A DNA stretch of 64,000 bases, taken from the NCBI RefSeq assembly GCF_017497985.1, contig NZ_JAGDFV010000005.1, positions 62,001-126,000 on the forward strand, read 5' to 3'. Source of the DNA: Meiothermus sp. CFH 77666. GTDB taxonomy: Bacteria; Deinococcota; Deinococci; Deinococcales; Thermaceae. How positions within the stretch are numbered: position 1 is the stretch's first letter; every line of letters starts with the position of its first letter. The translations under genes and the position numbers were made by a program. The notes under the pieces were generated by a model. That model did no database searches and was not told the DNA's origin. It saw only the letters and a program-made list of their open reading frames with translations. This document shows, one piece after another, positions 46,234 to 54,327 of this stretch.

Positions 46234-46524
46234 TCAGGTCGAAGGTTTGCCGACCTGTGATGCCTGACTATCCACCCTTCCAAGAACAATTTGTAAGGCC
46301 TGCGAAAGTTCCCGGGCCCTGGCCCCGGCAAAGCGACGCAGCTTTTTTTCGGCCCAGCACTCCGGTTTGTCGGGGCATACATACGCACCGCGCCCTGGTT
46401 TGCGCCCGGTGGGGTCGAGGATGGGGCCTGCCTCGGTTAGCACAATCCGCAACAACTCACGCTTGGGCCTGCGCTCTCGGCAGGCGATGCACTGGCGTAT
46501 GGGGATGTGCCTGGCCTTTGACAC
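46234..46524 (-). CDS. ylxR: YlxR family (DUF448) RNA-binding protein
   Basis: 96 aa, GTG start. The N-terminal RQCIACRERRPKRELLRIV and GRKPGRGAYVCPDKPEC are the DUF448 signature. It is found between nusA and infB in many bacteria, as here. Likely nucleic-acid-binding, role in the operon not firmly known. Confidence 0.95.
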   Translation of the reverse strand: MSKARHIPIRQCIACRERRPKRELLRIVLTEAGPILDPTGRKPGRGAYVCPDKPECWAEKKLRRFAGARARELSQALQIVLGRVDSQASQVGKPST

Positions 46525-46538
46525 CCCGGCCCTCCTCC

Positions 46539-47717
46539 CTACTCGCCATCCTTGAACAGGCTCTCGAAGCGGCTCTTGGCGTCTTGCGAAACCTTGACAC
46601 CCTCTTCCTTTTCGGCGGCTTTGAGCAGGGCTGCATCAAGGTCGGTGATTTCCTCGGCTTCCTCAAAGTCAATTTCGTAGCCGGTGAGCCTGGAAGCCAG
46701 ACGCACGTTCTGACCGGCCTTGCCAATGGCCAGTGAGTGCTGATCCTTGGGAACAACGACGCTGGCGCGATTTTTACCGTCTTCTGTGGTCAGAATGGTG
46801 ATTTCGCCAACTGTGGCAGGCGAAAGCGCGTTGCGGATGAACTCTTTGGGGTTCGGGCTCCACTGGATAATGTCCACCCGCTCCCGGCCCAGCTCTGCCG
46901 ACACCGCCTGGATGCGCTGGCCCTTGTGTCCGATGCAGGCCCCGATGGGATCCACGTTGGGGTTGTGGCTCATCACCGCTACCTTGGAGCGGCTGCCAGG
47001 TTCGCGGGCCACTGCCTTGACCTCCACGATGCCCTCGGCAATCTCGGGCACCTCCTGGCGCAGCAGGTAGCGCAGCAGTTCTTCGTGGGCGCGGGAGACC
47101 ACCAGACTGGGGCCCTTGGACGAGCGCTGCACCTGCTTGAGATAGACCTTGATGCGCTGGCCTGGGTGGTAGCGCTCAGTGGGAATCTGCTCTTTTGGGG
47201 GCATCAGGGCCTCGCCGCGCCCCAGCTCTACATACACGTTGCCCCGGTTGTCCACCCGGGCCACGCTACCGGTTACCACCTCGCCCTCTTTGTCTTTGTA
47301 TTCGTTGTGAACGCGGGTACGCTCGGCTTCCTTGAGGCGCTGGGTAAGCACCTGCTTGGCGATCTGTACCGCAATGCGGCTGAATTCCTCGGGGTCTACC
47401 GGGAACTCCATCTCTTCGCCTACGGCCACCTCGGGGTCGTACTGTTGCGCGGTGGTCAGGTCAATCTCCTTGTCGGGATCCTGAACGGTTTCCACCACCC
47501 GGCGGATTTCCAGCACCTCGAGGCTGCCTTCCTGGGTGTCCAGGTGCACCTCCACTATGGGGCCTTTGCCTTCTTCTTCTACTTCTTTTGGGCGAAAACC
47601 CTTCTGCCGCAGGTAGGCCAGCCGCAGGGCTTCTTCGAAGTTGGAGATGAGTTCTTCGGCGGTGACCCCGCGCTCGAGGGCTACCTGGGAAAGGGCGTCT
47701 ACGAAATCTTTGTTCAC
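46539..47717 (-). CDS. nusA: Transcription termination/antitermination factor NusA
   Basis: 392 aa, GTG start with GGAGG upstream. An N-terminal RNAP-binding domain, an S1 domain (VTGSVARVDNRGNVYVELGR near 137) and two KH domains (IGACIGHKGQRIQAVSAELG; SLAIGKAGQNVRLASRLTG) are visible. The acidic C-terminal repeats of E. coli NusA are absent. It binds RNA polymerase and modulates pausing and termination. Confidence 0.98.
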   Translation of the reverse strand: MNKDFVDALSQVALERGVTAEELISNFEEALRLAYLRQKGFRPKEVEEEGKGPIVEVHLDTQEGSLEVLEIRRVVETVQDPDKEIDLTTAQQYDPEVAVGEEMEFPVDPEEFSRIAVQIAKQVLTQRLKEAERTRVHNEYKDKEGEVVTGSVARVDNRGNVYVELGRGEALMPPKEQIPTERYHPGQRIKVYLKQVQRSSKGPSLVVSRAHEELLRYLLRQEVPEIAEGIVEVKAVAREPGSRSKVAVMSHNPNVDPIGACIGHKGQRIQAVSAELGRERVDIIQWSPNPKEFIRNALSPATVGEITILTTEDGKNRASVVVPKDQHSLAIGKAGQNVRLASRLTGYEIDFEEAEEITDLDAALLKAAEKEEGVKVSQDAKSRFESLFKDGE

Positions 47718-47739
47718 AGAATTTGCCTCCTTTTTAGAT

Positions 47740-47804
47740 GCTGATGGCCGATAACTAATGGCTGATGGCGAAAAGGCTTTGAGCTATGGACTATCAGCTA
47801 TTGG
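47740..47804 (+). repeat. Short palindromic repeat family D, copy 2
   Basis: GATGGCCGATAACTAATGG, CTGATGGCGAAAAGGCTTTG, AGCTATGGACTATCAGCTATTGG: the same order of units as at 14318-14388. It fills the rimP-nusA gap and can fold into a hairpin in the operon mRNA. Confidence 0.5.
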
Positions 47805-47805
47805 C

Positions 47806-48303
47806 TCACCTTGGTTTATCCGGCCACTCCGCCAGATGGGCCTTGAAGGTGCCGAGCTTTAGGGTGCGGGTCTGGTCATGCTCGAGCACAAACTCCACCA
47901 TATCGCCCCTGACCGGCCCCACCCGCCCGGTAAAGTTGCCTTCAGGGCTACGCACCTTTACCTTGAGTCCCACAAAGCGCTCAAAATGCCGGGCGGTGAA
48001 GAGTGGGCGGTCGGCGCCGGGTGACTCCACCTGTAGCAGGTAATGCTCAGGCAAGAGGGCCTCGAGCTGATCCAGCCGGGCTCCCAGGGCACGGTTGGCC
48101 CGTTCCAGATCCGAGACCGAGATGGGTATTTCATCCTTGCGCTCGATGCGCACCAGCAGCACCCGGTTCTTGCCACCCTTGAGGCTGGCCTCGAGCACAT
48201 CGTAGCCGAGTGGCGACAGGACGCTTTCGGCCAGTTGATCCCACTGGGGGACGCCACTGCTGACAATAGCAGACCCTTCTGGCTGGGGATTCTCTGGCTT
48301 CAC
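47806..48303 (-). CDS. rimP: Ribosome maturation factor RimP
   Basis: 165 aa from the GTG at 48303, preceded by the strong SD GGGAGGAGGTGAG. PLGYDVLEASLKGGKNRVLL, SVSDLERANRALGARLDQ and YLLQVESPGADRPLF are the RimP signature; 30S subunit maturation. First gene of the operon, with a promoter at 48383-48411 and a hairpin leader in between. Confidence 0.95.
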   Translation of the reverse strand: MKPENPQPEGSAIVSSGVPQWDQLAESVLSPLGYDVLEASLKGGKNRVLLVRIERKDEIPISVSDLERANRALGARLDQLEALLPEHYLLQVESPGADRPLFTARHFERFVGLKVKVRSPEGNFTGRVGPVRGDMVEFVLEHDQTRTLKLGTFKAHLAEWPDKPR

Positions 48304-48329
48304 TCGCTCACCTCCTCCCCAAGAAAGAA

Positions 48330-48350
48330 GGGTGGGTTTGCAACCCACCC
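48330..48350 (-). promoter_or_regulatory. Leader hairpin (possible attenuator) of the rimP-nusA-infB operon
   Basis: On the minus strand GGGTGGGTT-GCA-AACCCACCC, a perfect 9-bp stem, is followed by the pyrimidine tract TTCTTTCTT. It sits between the promoter and the rimP SD, about 33 nt before the SD begins on the transcript. It looks like an intrinsic terminator inside the leader. Confidence 0.6.
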
Positions 48351-48382
48351 CCCTGGAATCTTGGGAGTTCCTATCATTCAAC

Positions 48383-48411
48383 GTTATATCACTGTTTGAT
48401 GAGAGGGTAAA
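48383..48411 (-). promoter_or_regulatory. Promoter of the rimP-nusA-ylxR-infB operon
   Basis: Minus strand TTTACC (48406-48411), 17-bp spacer, TATAAC (48383-48388). It leaves a leader of about 75 nt before the rimP GTG. Confidence 0.6.
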
Positions 48412-48454
48412 GTGAGGTAGCTTGCGTTGTGCTGCCAACCAGGGTTTTTAGTGT

Positions 48455-48480
48455 AAACAACCCCCTCCATGAGGAGGGGG
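48455..48480 (-). terminator. Terminator after tRNA-Leu
   Basis: On the minus strand CCCCCTCC-TCAT-GGAGGGGG, a perfect 8-bp stem, is followed by TTGTTT. It lies 5 nt beyond the tRNA 3' end and separates it from the rimP operon. Confidence 0.85.
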
Positions 48481-48484
48481 AGCT

Positions 48485-48571
48485 TGGTGCCGGGAACAGG
48501 ACTTGAACCTGCACACCCTTGCGGGCGCATGACCCTGAATCATGTGCGTCTACCAATTCCGCCATCCCGGC
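48485..48571 (-). tRNA. tRNA-Leu (anticodon CAG), CCA encoded
   Basis: 87 nt. The acceptor stem GCCGGGA/TCCCGGC is perfect, the D arm is GCGGAATTGGTAGACGC, the anticodon stem CATGA/TCATG encloses TTCAGGG (anticodon CAG), the long variable arm CGCCCGCAAGGGTG is typical of class II tRNA, and the T arm is CAGGTTCAAGTCCTG. The ACCA tail is encoded. Confidence 0.97.
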
Positions 48572-48771
48572 TCAGGGCAACAAGAATAGTAGCCAGTTCT
48601 GTTCTTTTCGTCAAGAGGTATTGGGCGAAGCCCATTCAATGCACAGTCGTAGAAATGCCTGTACAGATACATGATTAGGTTTAAAGGCAACGTCACGGCT
48701 CTAGCTGCGCTGTATGTCGGAAGCCGAATCCGGTGACTGTTCATTACTCCCCTGCGGCATAGGGGGGAGGT

Positions 48772-48896
48772 TAAGTTGTGCCTGTATAAGGTCTAGAGAT
48801 GAATCTAGACCGTGCCAGAAAATCATGATCCGGGCGCAATACCCGAGTGATTTTCGATCATCACAGTAGCCAAAACATAGCCGGGAGGCACTTAGG
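48772..48896 (+). repeat. Dispersed repeat family A, copy 2
   Basis: About 125 bp matching 44369-44493 in inverted orientation with roughly one difference in seven bases, including the internal hairpin GAAAATCATG...GTGATTTTC. It lies in the 500-bp gap between tRNA-Leu and potA; apart from it and the potA promoter I see no gene there. Confidence 0.85.
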
Positions 48897-49077
48897 TGGG
48901 TTTGTTGAGCAGCCACTTCGTGTAGTCGATCGGTTGAGGGCCTCGCCCAATACCCTTCCCACCCTCCCTACGCAGTAGGGAGGGGGCTCGAGGTCAATTC
49001 CTTCCAGAAACCTGGAGGTGTATGAACAACTATACGACGGTGTACTCATCCGAATCTCCCACCGAAACCTCAGCTTG

Positions 49078-49107
49078 TTGCTCACAACCTTTGCTACAGC
49101 GTACACT
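49078..49107 (+). promoter_or_regulatory. Candidate leaderless promoter of potA
   Basis: TTGCTC (49078-49083), 18-bp spacer, TACACT (49102-49107), then 7 nt to the in-frame GTG at 49115. Confidence 0.5.
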
Positions 49108-49114
49108 CTGCCCT

Positions 49115-50257
49115 GTGGAACCCACCTTATTCCGCAGCCGACGCGACCGGAAGTTGGGCGAGAATGTTGCCGTGCGCCTCGAGGGCGTCACCAAGCGCTT
49201 TGGCGAGCACAAAGCGGTAGACAACGTGAGCCTTGAAATTCGAGACGGCGAGTTTTTTAGCCTGCTGGGGCCTTCGGGCTGCGGCAAGACTACCCTGCTG
49301 CGCATGATTGCGGGCTTCGATACCCCGGATGAAGGCCGGGTCATCATTGGCGGCAAGGACATGACCGAAGTGCCGCCCTATCTGCGCCCGGTCAACACGG
49401 TTTTTCAGAATTATGCTCTCTTCCCCCACATGACGGTGGAACAGAACATCGCGTTTGGATTGCGTATGAAGAAAATGCCCCGCGACGAGATTGCCCGTCG
49501 GGTACAGTGGGCCCTGGAGCTTATCAACCTACCGGGCTACGAAAAACGCCGCACCGACCAGATGTCGGGGGGGCAGCGTCAGCGCATTGCCCTGGCCCGG
49601 GCCCTGGTCAACGAGCCGGAAGTTTTGCTGCTCGACGAGCCGCTCTCGGCCCTCGACCTCAAACTGCGCCAGGAGCTGCGGGTAGACCTGATGAACCTGC
49701 AAGAGCGCCTTGGCATCACCTTTATTTTCGTCACCCACGACCAGGAAGAGGCCCTGGTGATGTCGGATCGCATTGCGGTCATGAACAAGGGTCGCATTGA
49801 GCAGCTCGGCCCCACCGAGGAGATTTACGAGCTTCCCAAAACCGCTTTCGTGGCCAAGTTTATCGGCGACTCCAACCTGATTCCGGCCCAGGCTCTGGAG
49901 CCGCGCAAGGTGCGTACCCCCATTGGCGAGTTTGTCCTCGACGACGAGGACGCCCTTACCCCAGGCCAGGAGGTGCTGCTTTCAGTGCGGCCCGAGAAAA
50001 TACGGCTTTTTCGGGAGAAGCCCAACCTGCCCAACGTATTCCGGGCCAAGGTAGACGACATCATCTACACCGGCTCGGAGAACCAGTACGTGCTGCTTGC
50101 CGACGGCCAACGGCTGATGTGCGAGACCCTCAACCAGGACATTCAGGAGCCCGGCCACGAGGAGTTTACCTACGACGAGGAAGTCTGGGTGGCGCTCACC
50201 CCCGAAAAACTGGTGGTCATTCAAGGTGGGGTGGAAGGGAGTAACCCCTATGCGTGA
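49115..50257 (+). CDS. potA: Spermidine/putrescine ABC transporter ATP-binding protein PotA
   Basis: 380 aa from the GTG at 49115. An in-frame ATG at 49022 with GGAGGTG just before it would add 31 residues rich in Cys, Ser and Thr that look non-coding, so I favour the shorter form. Walker A GPSGCGKTT, signature MSGGQRQRIALARAL, Walker B LLLDEPLSALD, and a C-terminal TOBE domain. Polyamine specificity is inferred from the whole operon and the PotD-type binding protein. Confidence 0.93.
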   Translation: MEPTLFRSRRDRKLGENVAVRLEGVTKRFGEHKAVDNVSLEIRDGEFFSLLGPSGCGKTTLLRMIAGFDTPDEGRVIIGGKDMTEVPPYLRPVNTVFQNYALFPHMTVEQNIAFGLRMKKMPRDEIARRVQWALELINLPGYEKRRTDQMSGGQRQRIALARALVNEPEVLLLDEPLSALDLKLRQELRVDLMNLQERLGITFIFVTHDQEEALVMSDRIAVMNKGRIEQLGPTEEIYELPKTAFVAKFIGDSNLIPAQALEPRKVRTPIGEFVLDDEDALTPGQEVLLSVRPEKIRLFREKPNLPNVFRAKVDDIIYTGSENQYVLLADGQRLMCETLNQDIQEPGHEEFTYDEEVWVALTPEKLVVIQGGVEGSNPYA

Positions 50258-51113
50258 GGCTGCAACCCCTTGGGAGCGCCTGCGCCAGGTGCTCCTGACC
50301 ATTGGGCCAGGGGCTTTTTGGTTGGGGCTGTTTGTCCTGATTCCCACGCTCATCATGCTGGTGGCCTCGCTGATGAGCCGGGGCAGCCTGGGCCAGTTGG
50401 TGCCGCCCTTGGGCCTGCACAACTACCTGCGCTTTTTCTCCGACCCCCTGTTTGTTGAGATTATCGGTCGCAGCCTGTGGATCGGCTTCTGGTCTACGGT
50501 TTTTATCATGCTGCTGGGTTATCCGCTGGCCTTTTACATTGCCCAGAGCCGCCACAAGGAGGTTTTGCTTCTGCTGGTGGTGATTCCCTTCTTCACCAAC
50601 TTTCTGATTCGGGTGTATGCCTGGATTGTGGTTTTTCAGAAAGAAGGCCTGCTCAATGGCCTGATCACAGCTTTTGGGCTCCCGCCTGCCGAACTGCTAC
50701 CCTCCACACTGGCGGTGTATGTGGCAACGGTTTATACCTACCTGCCCTTTTTTGTGCTGCCGTTGTATGCCGCTGTCGAGCGGATTGACTGGAGCCAGCT
50801 CGAGGCCGCCTACGACCTCGGGGCCCGGCCCATCCGGGCCTTCTGGGAGGCCATCTTCCCCCAGACGGTGCCGGGTTTGTTTGCGGGCTTTTTGCTGGTG
50901 TTTATCCCGGCGGTGGGTACCTTCGTGATTGCCGACCTGCTGGGCGGGGGCAAGGTCACGCTCATCGGCAACCTGATTCAGCTCCAGTTTGGTTCTGCAC
51001 AGAACTGGGCTTTTGGCAGCGCGGCCAGCATGGTGCTGATGGCCATGGTGCTGCTGGGTTTGTGGCTTTACGCCCGTACCCAGGGCGAAAGGGGGCTGGA
51101 CAAACTGGTATGA
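50250..51113 (+). CDS. potB: Spermidine/putrescine ABC transporter permease PotB
   Basis: 287 aa, six membrane helices, with the permease EAA loop (AAYDLGARPIRAFWEAIFPQ). ATG at 50250 overlaps the potA stop by 8 bp; GGAAGGGAG is upstream. Confidence 0.94.
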   Translation: MREAATPWERLRQVLLTIGPGAFWLGLFVLIPTLIMLVASLMSRGSLGQLVPPLGLHNYLRFFSDPLFVEIIGRSLWIGFWSTVFIMLLGYPLAFYIAQSRHKEVLLLLVVIPFFTNFLIRVYAWIVVFQKEGLLNGLITAFGLPPAELLPSTLAVYVATVYTYLPFFVLPLYAAVERIDWSQLEAAYDLGARPIRAFWEAIFPQTVPGLFAGFLLVFIPAVGTFVIADLLGGGKVTLIGNLIQLQFGSAQNWAFGSAASMVLMAMVLLGLWLYARTQGERGLDKLV

Positions 51114-51228
51114 GGTTCAGCGCTACAAGTCAGAGGCCCAAAGCTTTATGTGCAGACTGCACAGAGCCCTGGGCCCATTCCTCTCGGCGATTTAGCAGTT
51201 CCCATCGGGGCGGTTTCGGGAGGCTCAC

Positions 51229-52008
51229 TTGAAGCGATTGCTCTCCTTTCACGCCTGGCTGGTGTTTGCCTTTTTGTATCTGCCGATTGTGGTCATCGTG
51301 GCGCTTTCGTTCAACAAAAGCCGCTTTGGAGTTCGGTTTACGGGCTTCACCTTCGACTGGTATATCCGGCTTTTTAGCAACGAGCGCATTCTGGAGTACC
51401 TCACCAACACCCTGATTGTGGCGGTGGTTTCCACGGTCGTTTCGACCATTCTGGGTACCCTTCTGGCCGTGGGGCTGGTGCGCTACCAGTTTCGCCTGCA
51501 AACAGCCCTGCGCTACTTACTGTACGTGCCGGTGGTGGTGCCGGATGTGGTGATGGGCATCTCGCTCTTACTTTTATTTGATGTGGTGCGCGATGCCATC
51601 GGCTGGCCCCGGCTCTCGCTTTTTACCATCATCCTGGCCCATATCAGCTTTCAGATAGCCTACGTGACCCTGGTGGTGCGGGCCCGGCTGATGCTCTTGG
51701 ATCCTACCCTGGAAGAGGCTGCCAAAGATCTGGGCGCTACCCCCTGGCTTACCTTCCGTGAGGTCACCCTGCCGCTCATTATGCCGGGGGTGGTCTCGGG
51801 GGCGCTGCTGGCTTTCAGTTTGTCGCTGGACGATTTCGTGGTGACCTTCTTTACGGCGGGCCCTGGCTCGACTACCCTGCCGCTTTACATTTACTCCTCA
51901 GTGAAGTTGGGTGTGAGCCCCGAGATTCACGCCCTATCTACCTTGATGGTGGGGATTACAATTTTGGTATTGCTTCTTGGGACACTGTTCTGGAGGAAAC
52001 GGGCCTGA
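51229..52008 (+). CDS. potC: Spermidine/putrescine ABC transporter permease PotC
   Basis: 259 aa, six helices; TTG start fixed by CGGGAGG upstream. The EAA loop reads AAKDLGATPWLTFREVTLPL. FTAGPGSTTLPLYIYSSVKLG is typical of PotC. It is separated from potB by 115 bp with no gene. Confidence 0.94.
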   Translation: MKRLLSFHAWLVFAFLYLPIVVIVALSFNKSRFGVRFTGFTFDWYIRLFSNERILEYLTNTLIVAVVSTVVSTILGTLLAVGLVRYQFRLQTALRYLLYVPVVVPDVVMGISLLLLFDVVRDAIGWPRLSLFTIILAHISFQIAYVTLVVRARLMLLDPTLEEAAKDLGATPWLTFREVTLPLIMPGVVSGALLAFSLSLDDFVVTFFTAGPGSTTLPLYIYSSVKLGVSPEIHALSTLMVGITILVLLLGTLFWRKRA

Positions 52009-52042
52009 GCCTCGCACCGGGGCCAGGCATGGGAGGTGGAGT

Positions 52043-53068
52043 GTGCACAGAATCTGGGTGGTCGGTTTACTGGCTTTGCTAGTAGCGGGCTGTGGGCAGC
52101 AGAAAAAGGAGCTTCGGCTGCTGAACTGGTCGGACTACATGCCCCGCGAGGTGCTGAGCGAGTTCGAAAAGCGCGAGGGGGTCAAGGTGGTGGAGGATAC
52201 CTACGACTCCCCCGAAGCCATGCTCTCGAAGCTTCAGGCAGGCGGCGATAGTGAGTTCGACCTATTGATTACCCCCGACTACACGGTAGGCACGCTGGCC
52301 CGGGCTGGCAGCTTGCTGGAGCTGGACAAGAGCAAAATTCCCAACCTGCAGAACCTGGACCCGCAGTTCGCCGACCCTGCCTTTGACCCCGGTGGGAAGT
52401 ACAGCGTGGTGTACCAGTGGGGTACTACTGGACTGGCCTACCGCGAAGACCTGGTGAGCGGGCCGGTGGAGAGCTGGGCGGTGCTCTTCGACCCCGCCAA
52501 GCAGGTTGGACGTTTCCTTCTGCTGGACGAAATGCGCGAGATGATAGGAGCGGCCCTGAAGTACAAGGGTGAGTCGGTGAACACCACCGACCCGGCCAAG
52601 CTGGCCGAGGTACAGGCGCTGCTCCTCGAGGCCAAGCGCCGCTCCCAGGGCTTTGCTGGGGGCACCAGCATTCGCGACCGCCTGATTGCTGGCGATATTG
52701 CGGTAGGGCCTGCTTATTCAGGGGATATCCTGGCAGCGCAGTCCGAGAACCCCAAGCTGAAGTATGTGATTCCGGTGGAAGGGGCTACGCTCTGGACGGA
52801 CAACCTGGTGATACTCAAGAAAAGCCCCAATCACGAGCTGGCACACAAGTTCATCAACTTTTTGCTCGAGCCCGAAATTGCTGCACAAATCTCCAACTCG
52901 ATTGGCTACGCCACCCCGGTAGCGGCTGCGATGGACAAAATCGAAGAGAGGGACAACCCTCTCATTTACCCCACAGAGGAGAAAAGAGCCCGCCTCGAGC
53001 TGCTGGCCGACCTGGGTGACCAGGCCGACGCGTTCAACAAAGTCTGGTCGGAAGTGAAGTCGCGCTAG
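52043..53068 (+). CDS. potD: Spermidine/putrescine-binding lipoprotein PotD
   Basis: 341 aa from the GTG at 52043, with GGGAGGTGG upstream. A lipobox LLVAGC (Cys near 15) is followed by RLLNWSDYMPREVLSEFEKR, the PotD/PotF signature; YQWGTTGLAYRED and AYSGDILAA contribute polyamine-site aromatics and acids. Lipid-anchored, delivering substrate to PotBC. Confidence 0.93.
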   Translation: MHRIWVVGLLALLVAGCGQQKKELRLLNWSDYMPREVLSEFEKREGVKVVEDTYDSPEAMLSKLQAGGDSEFDLLITPDYTVGTLARAGSLLELDKSKIPNLQNLDPQFADPAFDPGGKYSVVYQWGTTGLAYREDLVSGPVESWAVLFDPAKQVGRFLLLDEMREMIGAALKYKGESVNTTDPAKLAEVQALLLEAKRRSQGFAGGTSIRDRLIAGDIAVGPAYSGDILAAQSENPKLKYVIPVEGATLWTDNLVILKKSPNHELAHKFINFLLEPEIAAQISNSIGYATPVAAAMDKIEERDNPLIYPTEEKRARLELLADLGDQADAFNKVWSEVKSR

Positions 53069-53337
53069 GGCCAGCTTCCTTCAACCCGATTCCCACAAGA
53101 GCTCGGGGGGGGGGTTATGTGCGCCCGCGATAGAAATATCATGCTGCTCAACGGAAGTGCGAATTATGGGGTTTGCAGCGGCGCGGCCTCGTGAATTACC
53201 CTTTCGCTACCCATTACGTTTCTATCGTGGATATACCTAATAGCTTGAAACCTGATGGATGTTTAGAATCCGTTAACCAAAGCGTTTGTCGGGCAGAATC
53301 TTACTTTTGTCAGAAGTGGTAGGGCTATACTCGAGGC

Positions 53338-53790
53338 GTGAGAATGCTCCTGGGGTTCCTGACCCTCTTCAGCCTGGCGCTGGCCCAAACCGGGCCCCAG
53401 CTTTACCAGCAGAATTGCGCGTTCTGTCACGGTGAGAACGGTCAGGGGAGGGTGGGGGCCTTCCCGCCCCTGGCTGCCCATACCACCGAGCTGATCAAAA
53501 CCCCCGAGGGCCGTGCACACCTGATCAACACCTTGCTTTTTGGCATGCAAGGCCCCGTTCGGGTCAAGGGCAATACCTATAACGGAGTCATGCCAGCATT
53601 TGGACAGCTTACCGATGAGCAAATTGCGAATGTGCTTAATCACATCCTCAATGCCTGGGGTAACGACAAGCTACTGCCGCGAGACCACCGGCCCATTACC
53701 CCTGCGGAGGTCGCCAACGCCCGCAGCGTCAGCAGCCGTCCAACCCCCCAACAAGTGGGCAGCAACCGCACCCGTATAAACGTCCCATAG
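53338..53790 (+). CDS. Exported monohaem cytochrome c
   Basis: 150 aa with a signal peptide ending LALAQ, a CAFCH haem site near 29, and Met candidates for the sixth ligand in YNGVMPAFGQL near 85. GTG start; TATACT (53326-53331) lies 6 nt upstream, so leaderless. It resembles the first haem domain of NarC (LYQQNCAFCHGENGQG versus [16 protein letters not shown]). The preceding 270-bp gap holds a G10 run and no gene. Confidence 0.9.
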   Translation: MRMLLGFLTLFSLALAQTGPQLYQQNCAFCHGENGQGRVGAFPPLAAHTTELIKTPEGRAHLINTLLFGMQGPVRVKGNTYNGVMPAFGQLTDEQIANVLNHILNAWGNDKLLPRDHRPITPAEVANARSVSSRPTPQQVGSNRTRINVP

Positions 53791-53825
53791 GCCAGTAGCA
53801 TAGAATCTCTTGTGGAGGAGTCTAA

Positions 53826-54266
53826 ATGAAACATCTTCTTGTGGCGTTGGCTCTGATGGTCTCTGCTGCGTTTGCACAAAGTGGGCCTACCCTGTACCAG
53901 CAGTGCCAGGGTTGCCACCAGCCCACCGGGGCGGGCATACCGGGGGTCTTTCCCCCGCTGGCCGGGCATGTTCCCGAGATTCTGGCCGCCCAGGGGGGGC
54001 GGGCCTGGCTTATCCAGGTACTCCTGTGGGGCATGAGCGGTGAAATTAGCGTAAAGGGGGCAAAATACAATGGGGTTATGCCGGGCTACAAGCAACTGAG
54101 CGATGCTGACATTGCCGCCCTACTGAACCATATCTCGACCCAGTGGGGCAACAAGTTCCCCGCAGGCCAGCGGCCCTTCACCGCCGCCGAGGTACAGGCG
54201 CAAAGGGCCAAGACCATGACGGCAGCCCAGGTCAACGCAGCCCGTAAGGCGCTCGGACTGAAGTAA
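53826..54266 (+). CDS. Exported monohaem cytochrome c, tandem paralogue
   Basis: 146 aa with signal peptide (ending AAFAQ), CQGCH near 27 and YNGVMPGYKQL near 80. Clearly a duplicate of the upstream cytochrome (LYQQCQGCHQPTGAGIPG). GGAGGAG-type SD precedes the ATG. Likely soluble electron carrier; partner unknown. Confidence 0.9.
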   Translation: MKHLLVALALMVSAAFAQSGPTLYQQCQGCHQPTGAGIPGVFPPLAGHVPEILAAQGGRAWLIQVLLWGMSGEISVKGAKYNGVMPGYKQLSDADIAALLNHISTQWGNKFPAGQRPFTAAEVQAQRAKTMTAAQVNAARKALGLK

Positions 54267-54285
54267 AATCGGACTGGGCTTTTCC

Positions 54286-54312
54286 GAGAGCACCCTGGGG
54301 TGCTCTCGTTTT
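54286..54312 (+). terminator. Rho-independent terminator after the cytochrome pair
   Basis: Perfect 9-bp stem GAGAGCACC / GGTGCTCTC with a CTGG loop, then GTTTTGTT, 20 bp past the second cytochrome gene. Confidence 0.9.
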
Positions 54313-54327
54313 GTTAGGCTGTGGGAT

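Noticed and set aside
48590-48771. Second tRNA or small RNA upstream of tRNA-Leu
   Set aside because: No cloverleaf could be drawn and no conserved ncRNA block was recognised.
49022-49114. 31-residue N-terminal extension of PotA
   Set aside because: Rich in Cys/Ser/Thr and unlike the family N-terminus; a leaderless promoter lies right before GTG 49115. The SD-like GGAGGTG at 49013 keeps this open.
53105-53114. Run of ten G
   Set aside because: A single homopolymer in intergenic DNA; could form a G-rich structure but no other evidence of function.
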